13,278 nt of DNA, from contig MGNS01000136.1 in assembly GCA_001795165.1 (NCBI GenBank), forward strand, positions 1-13,278, written 5' to 3'. This stretch comes from Chloroflexi bacterium RBG_16_57_11 (GTDB taxonomy: Bacteria; Chloroflexota; Anaerolineae; Anaerolineales; UBA4823). The notes below the pieces were generated by a model. The model worked only from the letters and a program-made list of their open reading frames with translations, had not been told where the DNA came from and did no database searches. The translations under genes were made by a program, and so were the position numbers. Positions 1 through 6,965 of this stretch are shown here, piece after piece; the stretch's first letter is position 1, and each line of letters begins with the position of its first letter.

Positions 1-120
1 TCGGTGGTCGGAGAAAGATACCATGCTTTTCTATTCCAGGAGGCTATTCAGCCTCAAATTGCGCAACATTGCGCTGTAATATTAGGCAGTCGAAATGAAA
101 TTACGTGGCATGATCTTTGA
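1..120 (+). CDS. possible C-terminal tail of an upstream gene (partial)
   Basis: Reading frame 1 is open from the left edge to a TGA at 118-120 and gives 39 residues ending EITWHDL. If real, this is the end of a gene starting outside the window, and it overlaps the next gene by about 26 bases. The peptide is not recognised. The other two forward frames close at about 82 and 99, so openness over this length is weak evidence. The stretch also holds two short perfect inverted repeats (40-55 and 61-74), which would fit a non-coding spacer just as well. Confidence 0.25.
   Translation, partial: SVVGERYHAFLFQEAIQPQIAQHCAVILGSRNEITWHDL
40..74. repeat. two adjacent short inverted repeats upstream of the HAD gene
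   Basis: GAGGCT (40-45) pairs with AGCCTC (50-55) across four bases. GCGCAA (61-66) pairs with TTGCGC (69-74) across two bases. Both are perfect six-base arms within 35 bp, ending 20 bp before the HAD start codon. There is no T-run after either, so they do not look like a terminator. They could be operator half-sites or a leader structure, and a TAATAT box at 77-82 could be a -10 element. No regulator can be named. Confidence 0.4.
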
Positions 121-736
121 TTTGGACGGCACCCTGGCGGACACCATGGAGATCTGCCTGCAAGCCTTTCAAGAGACGCTCAAGTACTACAACGGGAAAA
201 CGATAAGCTTGCAAGAGCTGTTTGCCTTATTTGGCCCAAGCGAAGAGGGGATCTTGCGCCGGTTATTGCCGGACTATGGTCCGGAAGCGTATCGATATTT
301 CCTGGCTAGTTACGAGCGTTTCCATCAGACCTGTGCTCGACCCTTTCCGGGCGTGGAAGCGCTATTGGATCATCTGCGGTCATTAGGATTGTCCATTGCG
401 ATCGCGACTGGTAAATCTGCAGAGACGGCTGAGATCAGCATGCGCATTCTGGGTCTGGCATCACGGGTTGAGCGGCTGGAAACTGGATTCATCGACCGCG
501 GCGACAAACCGGAGCTCATTCGACGGGTGTTGGAGAATTGGGAAATTCCGCCAGAGCTGGTAGCTTATGTGGGGGATATTCCCACAGATCTGGAGGCTGC
601 CGAGCAAGCCGGGGTGTTGCCTGTCGGCGCAGCCTGGGCGAAAACCTCCTCCTTGCGCCAGGCGAAGCTGAGGGATAGGTGGATTGTTTTTACGCGGGTG
701 GAAGATCTGGCTACCTGGATATCCTGTGATGATTGA
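95..736 (+). CDS. HAD-superfamily phosphatase, phosphoglycolate phosphatase-like
   Basis: This 213-residue protein has the full haloacid dehalogenase phosphatase motif set. Motif I is FDLDGTLADT, with nucleophile D9 and acid/base D11. Motif II is ATGKS with T105. A motif III lysine lies near K138 (GDKPE), and motif IV is VGDIPTDLEAA with D161 and D165. An all-helical cap fills residues 15-90, as in the Gph/PpaX subfamily. It should hydrolyse a small phosphomonoester in the cytoplasm through an aspartyl-phosphate intermediate. Candidates are 2-phosphoglycolate, pyrophosphate or a sugar phosphate, and sequence alone cannot choose. The length is normal. The ATG at 95 places motif I at the usual distance from the N terminus, and the ribosome-binding site is weak. 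The HNH gene follows after 66 bp with its own promoter. Confidence 0.85.
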   Translation: MKLRGMIFDLDGTLADTMEICLQAFQETLKYYNGKTISLQELFALFGPSEEGILRRLLPDYGPEAYRYFLASYERFHQTCARPFPGVEALLDHLRSLGLSIAIATGKSAETAEISMRILGLASRVERLETGFIDRGDKPELIRRVLENWEIPPELVAYVGDIPTDLEAAEQAGVLPVGAAWAKTSSLRQAKLRDRWIVFTRVEDLATWISCDD

Positions 737-772
737 TATTGACCAGGCTTTTACCACTGTTCTTTAGTGACA

Positions 773-781
773 TGCTATAAT
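773..781 (+). promoter_or_regulatory. extended -10 promoter of the HNH gene
   Basis: TGCTATAAT is a perfect TATAAT (776-781) with an upstream TG (773-774). No good -35 hexamer lies 16-18 bp upstream, as is usual for extended -10 promoters. Transcription would begin near 788, leaving a leader of only about 15 nt before the ATG at 803. That leader has no Shine-Dalgarno match. Confidence 0.6.
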
Positions 782-802
782 TCGGCCTGACGTGTAACCG
801 CC

Positions 803-1306
803 ATGTATAATCCTGTCTTGGTGCTCAACGCTAACTTTGAGCCCATCAACGTGTGTAACACACGTCGAGCGATTGGGCTGATTCTGGGCGGCAAGGCCGA
901 CCTGGTGTTAAACGGTCGCGGGGAAATCCACACAATCAGTCACTCTTATCCGCGTCCATCCATCATCCGGCTGGAGAAGATGGTGCGCCGGCCACGATTG
1001 GCGGTGCGCCTGACCAAGCGCGAAGTATTACGCCGGGACGATTACACTTGCCAGTACTGTGGGCACCGCGGCACAAACCTGACTATAGATCATGTTGTCC
1101 CGCGTCACCTGGGTGGCCTGCATGTGTGGGAAAATCTTGTAGCGGCATGCCCCAACTGTAATCATCGCAAGGGTGGCCGGACAGCGGATCAGGCGCAGAT
1201 GCATTTGTTTCACGTCCCGGTCGCACCACCCGCCTCGGCATTCTACCTTTTTGGTCGACACCTGCACGAAAATCAGGATTGGCTTCCGTTCATACAAGGG
1301 TGGTGA
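803..1306 (+). CDS. HNH endonuclease family protein
   Basis: This 167-residue protein is a compact HNH nuclease of the stand-alone bacterial type that begins with a conserved MYNPVLVLNANFEPINV-like stretch. Two zinc-knuckle cysteine pairs, C83-C86 (CQYC) and C116-C119 (CPNC), bracket the beta-beta-alpha-metal core. The core shows DH (D96, H97), H102, N111 and H121-R-K. These residues predict metal-dependent DNA cleavage or nicking. The biological role of this widespread family is not settled, and nothing beside it suggests restriction or homing, with no methyltransferase or intron. Length and ends look complete. The stop lies 29 bp from the stop of the convergent metallo-beta-lactamase gene, and no clear terminator is seen between them. 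Confidence 0.88.
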   Translation: MYNPVLVLNANFEPINVCNTRRAIGLILGGKADLVLNGRGEIHTISHSYPRPSIIRLEKMVRRPRLAVRLTKREVLRRDDYTCQYCGHRGTNLTIDHVVPRHLGGLHVWENLVAACPNCNHRKGGRTADQAQMHLFHVPVAPPASAFYLFGRHLHENQDWLPFIQGW

Positions 1307-1335
1307 CCCTTGCCAACGCGGTTCAGGTTCGCAGC

Positions 1336-2094
1336 TTAGATATTCACAACCTGATAATCTTCGGCCAGGCGGACTTCGCCATCGAATCCCGTCCTGGCTT
1401 CATCCACCAGAGGCGTTGGATCGTTATTCCAAACCGGGTAATGGATCAAAAAGAGTGACTTCGCTCCCGCCTGTTGCGCCACCTCGCCGGCCTGCGCTGC
1501 CGAGGTATGCCCTGTGTGCGCCCCGGTGGCTTCGTGGATCAAAATATCCGCGCCTTGCGCCAGGCGTGTCACCGCCGGACAGGGCCGCGTATCGCACGAA
1601 TACGCCACTGAATATTGACCGGATAACAGCTCAACACGCGCTCCTAGGGTAGGCAGGTAATGGCTTGTGGGTGAGGTGTAAAGACGCAGGTCATCTGCAT
1701 CGAGCGCCATAAACATCTCTTCTTCCGGAATGTTGTGGTAAACCAGCGGGAATAAGTCTGTCCAGGTTTCCCAATCATAGAGATTGAATAAACGCCGCGC
1801 CTGGTGTAAGGTGAAATCCAGGCCATAGATGTGCAGCGGCTCGCTGCGCCCTAAAAGCCAAAGCGTTTGTAGTAGAAGAGGGTACCCGGAGACATGGTCA
1901 GGGTGGAAATGGGTAAGGAGCAGATCAGTCAGCCGGTGTGTCATATCGTATCCAACCTGCTGCATGCGTACTACCGGATTACCCGGACAGTCGATTAATA
2001 GCAGGCGCTTTTCATTTACGAACGCCAGGTGAGTATTCTCATGTTTTGCATCCGCCACCGCAGAAGCGGAACCTAAAATAATCAGCTGTGGCAT
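1336..2094 (-). CDS. metallo-beta-lactamase fold hydrolase, RNase Z-like
   Basis: This 252-residue protein has the metal-binding signature HFHPDH (H62, H64, D66, H67), then SHYLP (H145), CDTRPC (D168), a HEAT motif (H187) and a late IHYP (H218). The order and spacing fit the RNase Z/arylsulfatase-like branch with two metal ions. Authentic tRNase Z is usually longer and carries an exosite arm that I cannot see. A general phosphodiesterase or other ester hydrolase is therefore as likely as tRNA 3' processing. It has no signal peptide and should be cytoplasmic. The ATG has a GAGGG ribosome-binding site seven bases upstream. It lies 44 bp after the ABC permease gene on the same strand and may be the last gene of that transcript. 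Confidence 0.82.
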   Translation of the reverse strand: MPQLIILGSASAVADAKHENTHLAFVNEKRLLLIDCPGNPVVRMQQVGYDMTHRLTDLLLTHFHPDHVSGYPLLLQTLWLLGRSEPLHIYGLDFTLHQARRLFNLYDWETWTDLFPLVYHNIPEEEMFMALDADDLRLYTSPTSHYLPTLGARVELLSGQYSVAYSCDTRPCPAVTRLAQGADILIHEATGAHTGHTSAAQAGEVAQQAGAKSLFLIHYPVWNNDPTPLVDEARTGFDGEVRLAEDYQVVNI

Positions 2095-2138
2095 ACCGGT
2101 CCCTCACATCAGAAATTCAACTTTACATACCCGATCCG

Positions 2139-3659
2139 TCATTTCCCAAGGAGCCAAACGGCTACCCGTGGGGTCAGGTAAACTTCCAGGATTGCTGCCA
2201 ACAAGAATAGGGGCATCACCAGACCGACGGTCACCCGCGCCCAGCGTGCCAGGGCGACAATGAAGGCTTCGCCCAAGGATTTGCCCTGCGCCTGACCGGT
2301 CAATGTGGCTCCCAGGCCCAGGATCGTTGCCCCGCCAAGGATGATGGCCGGGATCTCCAGCACCCCATGTGGGAACACCAACGCCAGAAAAAACATCCAT
2401 GGTGAGCTTCCTGCCATCATTAAATTCCCGGCGATATACGCCAGGAAAGCAATCGGCAACATCAGCACCAGCAACCCCATGACCCCGAACGAGAAAATGC
2501 CCAGAAGCATCGCAATCACCAGGGTCCGAAGGTTGTGCAGCCAGATTGTGATCACCCCGGCTGGGGAAATGAACCTGAGCTGTTCCAATCCTTGTATAAA
2601 CCCTTTCCCGAGAGAGCTAAAGGCGAGCAGCACCGGGGGCAAGGGGAGCAGCCGTGCTGCCTGGAGCCCGGCCAGAACAGCGATTACCATTGCCAGGCTG
2701 GAGATCAGGATGGGCATGCGTAGACCCCACACCGCCGGGAGGACTTGAAAGCGATACCAGCGCCAGGGATTGCGCTCATCGCCGGTGAAATGACGACGAA
2801 AAGCCTCCCAGGCCCAGCGGGTATTGAGCATGTCCAACTCTCTACCCAGCATCTCCTCCCGGTTGAAATAAGATACTCCTGTCCGAACCAGCAGGACAGC
2901 AACGATCAATTGCCCGATTACCGCCCACCATAATGCCCGATACAGCCCCCAAAACATCAGGATGCTTTCACCCTGTATGAGCAGCGCCATCGGGATGATG
3001 ATGAAAGATGCCAGTAGGTTGGCGGCACGCACCGAAGTGGTCTGGGATGAGATCACTACCGCTCCGCTGACCATCAGGATCGCTTGAACCGTCGTGAGTA
3101 AGATGATTTGTAGCAGCAGCTCGGTAGGAGGCTTCCAACCGACATTAAGATATACCCCGATCAGATACACGCTGATGCCGAGGTAGCTGGCAAGCAAGGG
3201 TGGCACCATGGCAGCCAGAAGCTTACCAAGGTATAGCTGTCCGTCACTGAGCGGGCTGCACAGGAGCGGCTCGATGCTACGCCTTTCTTTCTCACCAACA
3301 AAGCTTTCCAGTGCAATGACCAACGATACCGAAATCGGGAAAAAACCGACCACCAAAAGCAGGAAAGGTATCAACCTTGCGCCAATCAAAGGGGCGTTAT
3401 ACCGCTCGACGAACCTCACGGCCTGGCTGGCAGTGAAATCCATCAACCAGGGGAAAATTAAAGTAAGCAACAACATGGGGAAAATGATCCGCCAGTCCCG
3501 AAATTGATCCCGAATTTCACGCCGGGTGATCACCAGCGCCAGCCGCATGTCACTCAGCCAGGCATGTGTTCGTAAGGATGCTTTTTTCTCGATATTCAAA
3601 ATAAGCATACCATCCCATGAATGCACCGATAATAGACGTGTTGGTTTCCAGGCGTGCAT
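2139..3659 (-). CDS. ABC-2 type permease fused to a SpoIIM-like membrane domain
   Basis: This 506-residue polytopic membrane protein reads as two domains. Residues about 38-265 resemble an ABC-2/NatB-type permease: a TM segment near 58-75, then the hallmark GEKERRSIEPLLCSPLS (122-138) and an LGK at 144-146, then several TM segments. Residues about 310-506 resemble SpoIIM (DUF95): a long hydrophobic region with PHGVLEIPA (430-438) and a final ILEVYLTP (490-497). The SpoIIM assignment is by motif memory, not by search. The partner ATPase gene ends 20 bp upstream, so the pair probably forms an exporter of unknown substrate. The start is uncertain. Met38 (position 3548) is where ABC-2 permeases usually begin, and no convincing ribosome-binding site separates the choices at 3659, 3608 and 3548. 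Confidence 0.8.
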   Translation of the reverse strand: MHAWKPTRLLSVHSWDGMLILNIEKKASLRTHAWLSDMRLALVITRREIRDQFRDWRIIFPMLLLTLIFPWLMDFTASQAVRFVERYNAPLIGARLIPFLLLVVGFFPISVSLVIALESFVGEKERRSIEPLLCSPLSDGQLYLGKLLAAMVPPLLASYLGISVYLIGVYLNVGWKPPTELLLQIILLTTVQAILMVSGAVVISSQTTSVRAANLLASFIIIPMALLIQGESILMFWGLYRALWWAVIGQLIVAVLLVRTGVSYFNREEMLGRELDMLNTRWAWEAFRRHFTGDERNPWRWYRFQVLPAVWGLRMPILISSLAMVIAVLAGLQAARLLPLPPVLLAFSSLGKGFIQGLEQLRFISPAGVITIWLHNLRTLVIAMLLGIFSFGVMGLLVLMLPIAFLAYIAGNLMMAGSSPWMFFLALVFPHGVLEIPAIILGGATILGLGATLTGQAQGKSLGEAFIVALARWARVTVGLVMPLFLLAAILEVYLTPRVAVWLLGK

Positions 3660-3679
3660 TTTACGCCCAATGATCGGCC

Positions 3680-4591
3680 CTATTCTTTGATCGCCTGCAA
3701 ATAAACCTGTTCCAGATTACGTGGAGCCTCTTGCAATGAAACCACCTGCAGTCCAGAATGGAGGAAACACTGTAGGATGAACGGGTTGTATTGGTGAGGA
3801 TTTTGAGAATGAAAACGTATCCAGTTTTCGCCCTGGGCGATAATCGCGACACCATCCGGTAGGGGAGGCAGGGCGCCATTCAGGTGATTTGCAAGCCGCA
3901 GCTCATATACCGTTGGTCCCAGGAGACGATCTTTCAGGTCATCGCTCTTACCCTGGGCGATAATCCGCCCGTGGCGAATGATGGCGATCAAATCTGCCAG
4001 TTCATCCGCTTCGGCCAGATTGTGAGTGCATATGATGATCGTCCTTTCAGCTGACCGCAAATCGAGGATTGAATTCCGCACCAATCGGGCGCTCTCTGGG
4101 TCCATCGCTGAAGTCGGCTCGTCTAAAAGCAGTACGGGAGGGTTGTGTAATAAGGCGCGCGCCAGGGCCAGCTTTTGGCGCATGCCCTTGGAGAACTCAC
4201 CAATTGGCCGGTGAGCGTGTTCCATGAGGCCAAATTGCTCGAGCAGCTGGCGAGTGCGTGCTTGGCGATCCAGGCGGTTCAGATGGTAAATCTGGCCGAA
4301 GAAATCCAGATAATCATCGGCTGGCATGCGGTTATATAGCCCGTGGTTTTCGGTCAAAACGCCGACCGCTGCACGTACCTCCCGCGCCTGGTGCACCACA
4401 TCATAACCCGCGATCTTGGCTGTGCCACGGGTGGGACGAAGCACGGAGGATAGCATGCGCACTGTGGTGGTTTTTCCGGCGCCATTCGGTCCTAATAGTG
4501 CCAGCACCTCGCCTTTTTCCAGGTTCAGCGAGACTTCATCCACCGCAGTGAAACCGTCGAACTGCTTACACAGCGCCTCAGCTTCGATCAT
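3680..4591 (-). CDS. ABC transporter ATP-binding protein (NatA/DrrA-like)
   Basis: This is the nucleotide-binding subunit, 303 residues from the ATG at 4591. Walker A is GPNGAGKTT (34-42). The signature is EFSKGMRQK (132-140), with SKGM replacing the textbook SGGQ as is common in ABC-2 exporter ATPases. Walker B is VLLLDEP (153-159) and the switch histidine is H190 in CTHN. The Q-loop position reads LTENHGLY, with Glu/Asn where glutamine is usual, also typical of the NatA/DrrA group. Residues 225-303 form a C-terminal accessory domain. A TTG at 4615 would add eight residues directly after the lgt stop. I prefer the ATG because homologues start at this point, though neither has a clear Shine-Dalgarno site. 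It is transcribed with the permease that follows. Confidence 0.88.
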   Translation of the reverse strand: MIEAEALCKQFDGFTAVDEVSLNLEKGEVLALLGPNGAGKTTTVRMLSSVLRPTRGTAKIAGYDVVHQAREVRAAVGVLTENHGLYNRMPADDYLDFFGQIYHLNRLDRQARTRQLLEQFGLMEHAHRPIGEFSKGMRQKLALARALLHNPPVLLLDEPTSAMDPESARLVRNSILDLRSAERTIIICTHNLAEADELADLIAIIRHGRIIAQGKSDDLKDRLLGPTVYELRLANHLNGALPPLPDGVAIIAQGENWIRFHSQNPHQYNPFILQCFLHSGLQVVSLQEAPRNLEQVYLQAIKE

Positions 4592-4616
4592 GATGCGTGT
4601 GAACGGATCGGGCAAG

Positions 4617-5423
4617 CTATTCTTTTACCGGGGCGGCTTTTTCTTGTGGCTGGCGATGTCTCCAGATGAGCACCCCGGCGGCGACCAGGGCTACGACGAC
4701 CATCAGCAGCTGGTTGATATTGACCCCGCCAACTCTCGAAACATCCAGGCGCAAGAACTCCAGCAGGAAACGCCCCAGAGGATACCCAATCAGGTAGATC
4801 AGGAAAATGTCGCCTGCTTTCAACCAGCTTTCATAGCGCCGCCCCAGCCAGAGCAGGACAGCCATCAGGCCAAAATTCCACAACGACTCATACAGAAATA
4901 GCGGGTGGAAAGTCTCGATATTTTCAAAGCCGGGGTAACGAAATGCAGGATCGATGCGCACAGCCCAGGGCAGCGTTGTCGGCTTACCGTAGACTTCTTG
5001 GTTTACAAAGTTACCCCAGCGACCGATGGCCTGTCCCAAGGCCAGGCCTGGGGCAGCGATATCAGCCCATAGCAGGAAATTCAATTTACGACGCCGGCAG
5101 TAGATGTAAAGTGCAAGACCACCGCCGACCACCGCCCCAGGGATGCCCAGCCCGCCTTCCCAGACTTTAAGCATGTCCAGCGGGTTGGCCAGGTAGTCCA
5201 TGAAGGTCTTGCCCATAGACACAGGTGGGGTGAGCACGTGCCACAGGCGTGCTCCGATGATACCACCAATTAACACCCATACTAAACCATCCCAAACAAT
5301 CTCGGTGTTTTGGCCACGGCGGCGGGCTTCGACTGATGCCAGCCAGGCGCCAGCCAGCGCTCCAAGCATCAGGATGATGCCATAATAATGAATCCTTAAA
5401 GGTCCAATATCGATTCCGGGCAT
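4617..5423 (-). CDS. lgt: prolipoprotein diacylglyceryl transferase
   Basis: This is Lgt, the integral membrane enzyme that moves diacylglycerol from phosphatidylglycerol to the lipobox cysteine of prolipoproteins, the first step of lipoprotein maturation. The 268-residue protein has about seven hydrophobic segments and the family signature GRWGNFVNQEVYG (134-146), with R135 and N138. It also has HPLFLYES (173-180) and GRFLLEFLR (217-225). The loop that is GMSFHGG in E. coli reads GLGIPGA here (92-98), so the E. coli His103 position is not histidine. The ATG at 5423 has a GAGGT ribosome-binding site. The ABC ATPase gene lies directly downstream, suggesting co-transcription. The lipoprotein encoded at 10409-11278 could be a client. 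Confidence 0.95.
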   Translation of the reverse strand: MPGIDIGPLRIHYYGIILMLGALAGAWLASVEARRRGQNTEIVWDGLVWVLIGGIIGARLWHVLTPPVSMGKTFMDYLANPLDMLKVWEGGLGIPGAVVGGGLALYIYCRRRKLNFLLWADIAAPGLALGQAIGRWGNFVNQEVYGKPTTLPWAVRIDPAFRYPGFENIETFHPLFLYESLWNFGLMAVLLWLGRRYESWLKAGDIFLIYLIGYPLGRFLLEFLRLDVSRVGGVNINQLLMVVVALVAAGVLIWRHRQPQEKAAPVKE

Positions 5424-5486
5424 GATTTACCTCAATACACAGATTTGGGCTATGAACGTGTTACAAAGGTTTTTCGATACGGTTAC

Positions 5487-5496
5487 TGACCGGTCA
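5487..5496. repeat. 10-bp perfect palindrome
   Basis: TGACCGGTCA lies directly beside the stop codon of the phosphatidyltransferase gene, in the 73-bp gap before lgt. It could be an operator for lgt, but a ten-base palindrome can occur by chance. Nothing else is recognisable in this gap apart from the lgt ribosome-binding site. Confidence 0.25.
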
Positions 5497-6108
5497 TTAC
5501 TGGCGCGCTTTCCGCCGTACGTCGATAATGCGTTGAAGGGCGGTCAGGTTTGCCAGGATTGCGATGATCCAGATACCTACCATTGGTATGTTGAGGATCA
5601 ATGCGGGGGCAAGAACTAGATAGCGCTCCATTCGCGTGAGAATGCCAACCTTCGTATCCCAGCCAAGCGATTGGCCGCGCGAGCGGATATAGGAGACCAG
5701 CACTGATCCGGCAGCCGCGGCGTACACTGCAACCGTCGAAAGCATGTCACCTTGTTGCGCATAGAAAAAGATCAGCCCGCCGAAGATGATCAGCTCTGAA
5801 TACCGGTCGCTAACCGAATCGACGAATGCGCCAAAATTTCCCGCCATACCGCGCAGGCGCGCCATGGTTCCATCCAGCCCATCGATCGGACCCATTAAGA
5901 GGATCAATATACCACCCCAGAACATGTTACCCTGGGCGAGCAACATCGCCCCAACAACATTACCTGCCAATCCCAACAGTGTCATTGTGTTGGGCATCAA
6001 CCCAAGCCGATTGAAGAAACCGGCGATGGGCTCGGATATCCCTTTCATGATCGACCTCATCTGGTCTGTAAAGGTCATCGATTTTTTCTTATTACTGGCC
6101 TGCTCCAC
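5497..6108 (-). CDS. CDP-alcohol phosphatidyltransferase family protein
   Basis: This 203-residue membrane enzyme carries the complete CDP-alcohol phosphotransferase motif D-G-x2-A-R-x8-G-x3-D-x3-D: D79, G80, A83, R84, G93, D97 and D101, with D76 just before it. Four or more hydrophobic segments surround it. It should join a CDP-diacylglycerol (or other CDP-activated alcohol) to an acceptor such as glycerol 3-phosphate, inositol phosphate or serine at the cytoplasmic membrane face. The acceptor cannot be read from the motif. The long form starts at a GTG (6108) with an AAAGGTAG stretch about ten bases upstream. ATG codons at 6078 and 6057 lack a ribosome-binding site, so the GTG is kept with moderate confidence. 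It lies 73 bp upstream of lgt on the same strand. Confidence 0.88.
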   Translation of the reverse strand: MEQASNKKKSMTFTDQMRSIMKGISEPIAGFFNRLGLMPNTMTLLGLAGNVVGAMLLAQGNMFWGGILILLMGPIDGLDGTMARLRGMAGNFGAFVDSVSDRYSELIIFGGLIFFYAQQGDMLSTVAVYAAAAGSVLVSYIRSRGQSLGWDTKVGILTRMERYLVLAPALILNIPMVGIWIIAILANLTALQRIIDVRRKARQ

Positions 6109-6159
6109 GATCTGTTTCTACCTTTCTTTAATGGATTTCATATCGCTATACCGATGCGC

Positions 6160-6184
6160 CGAGCGTTATTGCGTGCAATGCTCG
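6160..6184. repeat. bulged inverted repeat between the phosphatidyltransferase and GerW-like genes
   Basis: CGAGC (6160-6164), a three-base bulge, then ATTGC (6168-6172) pair with GCAAT (6175-6179) and GCTCG (6180-6184) around a two-base centre. That makes ten paired bases in 25. There is no T-run on the minus strand after it, so it is not a typical terminator. A stem or an operator in the leader of the phosphatidyltransferase gene is possible. Confidence 0.45.
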
Positions 6185-6206
6185 CCAGCGTGTAGCATCA
6201 AAATGG

Positions 6207-6680
6207 TTATCCCTCTTCGATTGCTTCACCCATCTTGTCAAATGTGCGTCGCATCTTTCCCATGCGCGCAAGCATACCAACCGCGAAAGCTGCAAAGGTC
6301 ACTCCAGCCAGGGCAATTTTCGTCAGATCAAAAACTGGTTCAACGCGCACGCCCTCCGGGGAAATGATGATGACAGCGACCGGGCGCGCATGAGCGCTTC
6401 CGCCTCCACCTCCCCCACCGCCTGCTCCACCAGATGGAGCTGCGCCGTTTTCTGGCCCACCGTACCCCTGCCCGCCGCCGAAACCACTGATTGCCACCAC
6501 CTCTGCGGCCGGGATGATCAATGTTTCGCGTTGTTTTACCGGTGTGCCATATACAGCCTCGACACTTGCCACCGCATGCAGGCTTTCCATCACCTGTTCG
6601 ATCGTATCTAGCGTCGGGTCACGGTAGGTTGTCATCGCCGGGTTATCTGTATTGACCGGTTCATCTTCGAATGCGCTCAT
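6207..6680 (-). CDS. GerW/YtfJ-family protein with glycine-rich linker and membrane segment
   Basis: This 157-residue protein resembles the spore-germination GerW (YtfJ) family. An N-terminal part (about 22-65) has TIEQVMESLHAVASVEAVYGTPV and IIPAAEVVAISGFGGG. A glycine-rich linker follows (66-94, including eight glycines in a row at 87-94). The conserved block PVAVIIISPEGVRVEPV (100-116) comes next. Residues 122-139 form a hydrophobic helix, probably membrane-spanning, followed by a basic, charged tail. The name reflects B. subtilis, where YtfJ acts in germination. Nothing here suggests spores, so the function is open. The start at 6680 has a GAGGT ribosome-binding site and overlaps the upstream stop as ATGA, so translation is probably coupled. 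It is the last gene of a three-gene operon. Confidence 0.8.
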   Translation of the reverse strand: MSAFEDEPVNTDNPAMTTYRDPTLDTIEQVMESLHAVASVEAVYGTPVKQRETLIIPAAEVVAISGFGGGQGYGGPENGAAPSGGAGGGGGGGGSAHARPVAVIIISPEGVRVEPVFDLTKIALAGVTFAAFAVGMLARMGKMRRTFDKMGEAIEEG

Positions 6681-6964
6681 CTGTTACCTCGCTTTCTAAA
6701 TTCGATCAGAGCAGTCAGTGCTGCCAGCACTACGATCGCCCCATAGAACGTCCAAACGATTTCTCGGGTGCGATCGCGAATAGGAATGACTTGTTCTTCC
6801 CCATCAGGACGGATCAACAGGATTGATACTGGACGGTTCCAAATAACACCGAAATTGATCATTGGTAAATGTAGTCTCAGGCTCTTGGCAAAGGGCAGCA
6901 AGCGCGATCCATGCACGAGGATGGGCGTGCCGGCGTGGGTTTCAACTTCAAAAAGAGCTGGCAT
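6677..6964 (-). CDS. small single-TM protein, function unknown
   Basis: This 95-residue protein is not recognised. Residues 1-67 look like a small beta-rich domain, with the stretches VETHAGTPILVHGSRLLPFA, FGVIWNRPVSILL and GEEQVIPIRDRTR. Residues 68-87 form one hydrophobic helix, followed by a basic tail (FRKRGNR) that suggests a C-terminal tail anchor with the soluble domain outside the cytoplasm by the positive-inside rule. It lies one base after the upstream gene and overlaps the GerW-like gene by four bases, so the three products are probably made together. A partner or scaffold for the GerW-like membrane protein is a reasonable guess, no more. Confidence 0.7.
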   Translation of the reverse strand: MPALFEVETHAGTPILVHGSRLLPFAKSLRLHLPMINFGVIWNRPVSILLIRPDGEEQVIPIRDRTREIVWTFYGAIVVLAALTALIEFRKRGNR

Positions 6965-6965
6965 C

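Noticed and set aside
1173..1652. Plus-strand frame of 159 codons across the HNH/metallo-beta-lactamase junction
   Set aside because: It overlaps two genes with full catalytic motifs in other frames and has low-complexity Pro/Arg composition typical of a shadow frame.
5422..5619. Open frame of 65 codons on the plus strand with a CxxC motif near its end
   Set aside because: It lies mostly opposite the well-supported phosphatidyltransferase gene, and the cysteines are spelled by its antisense.
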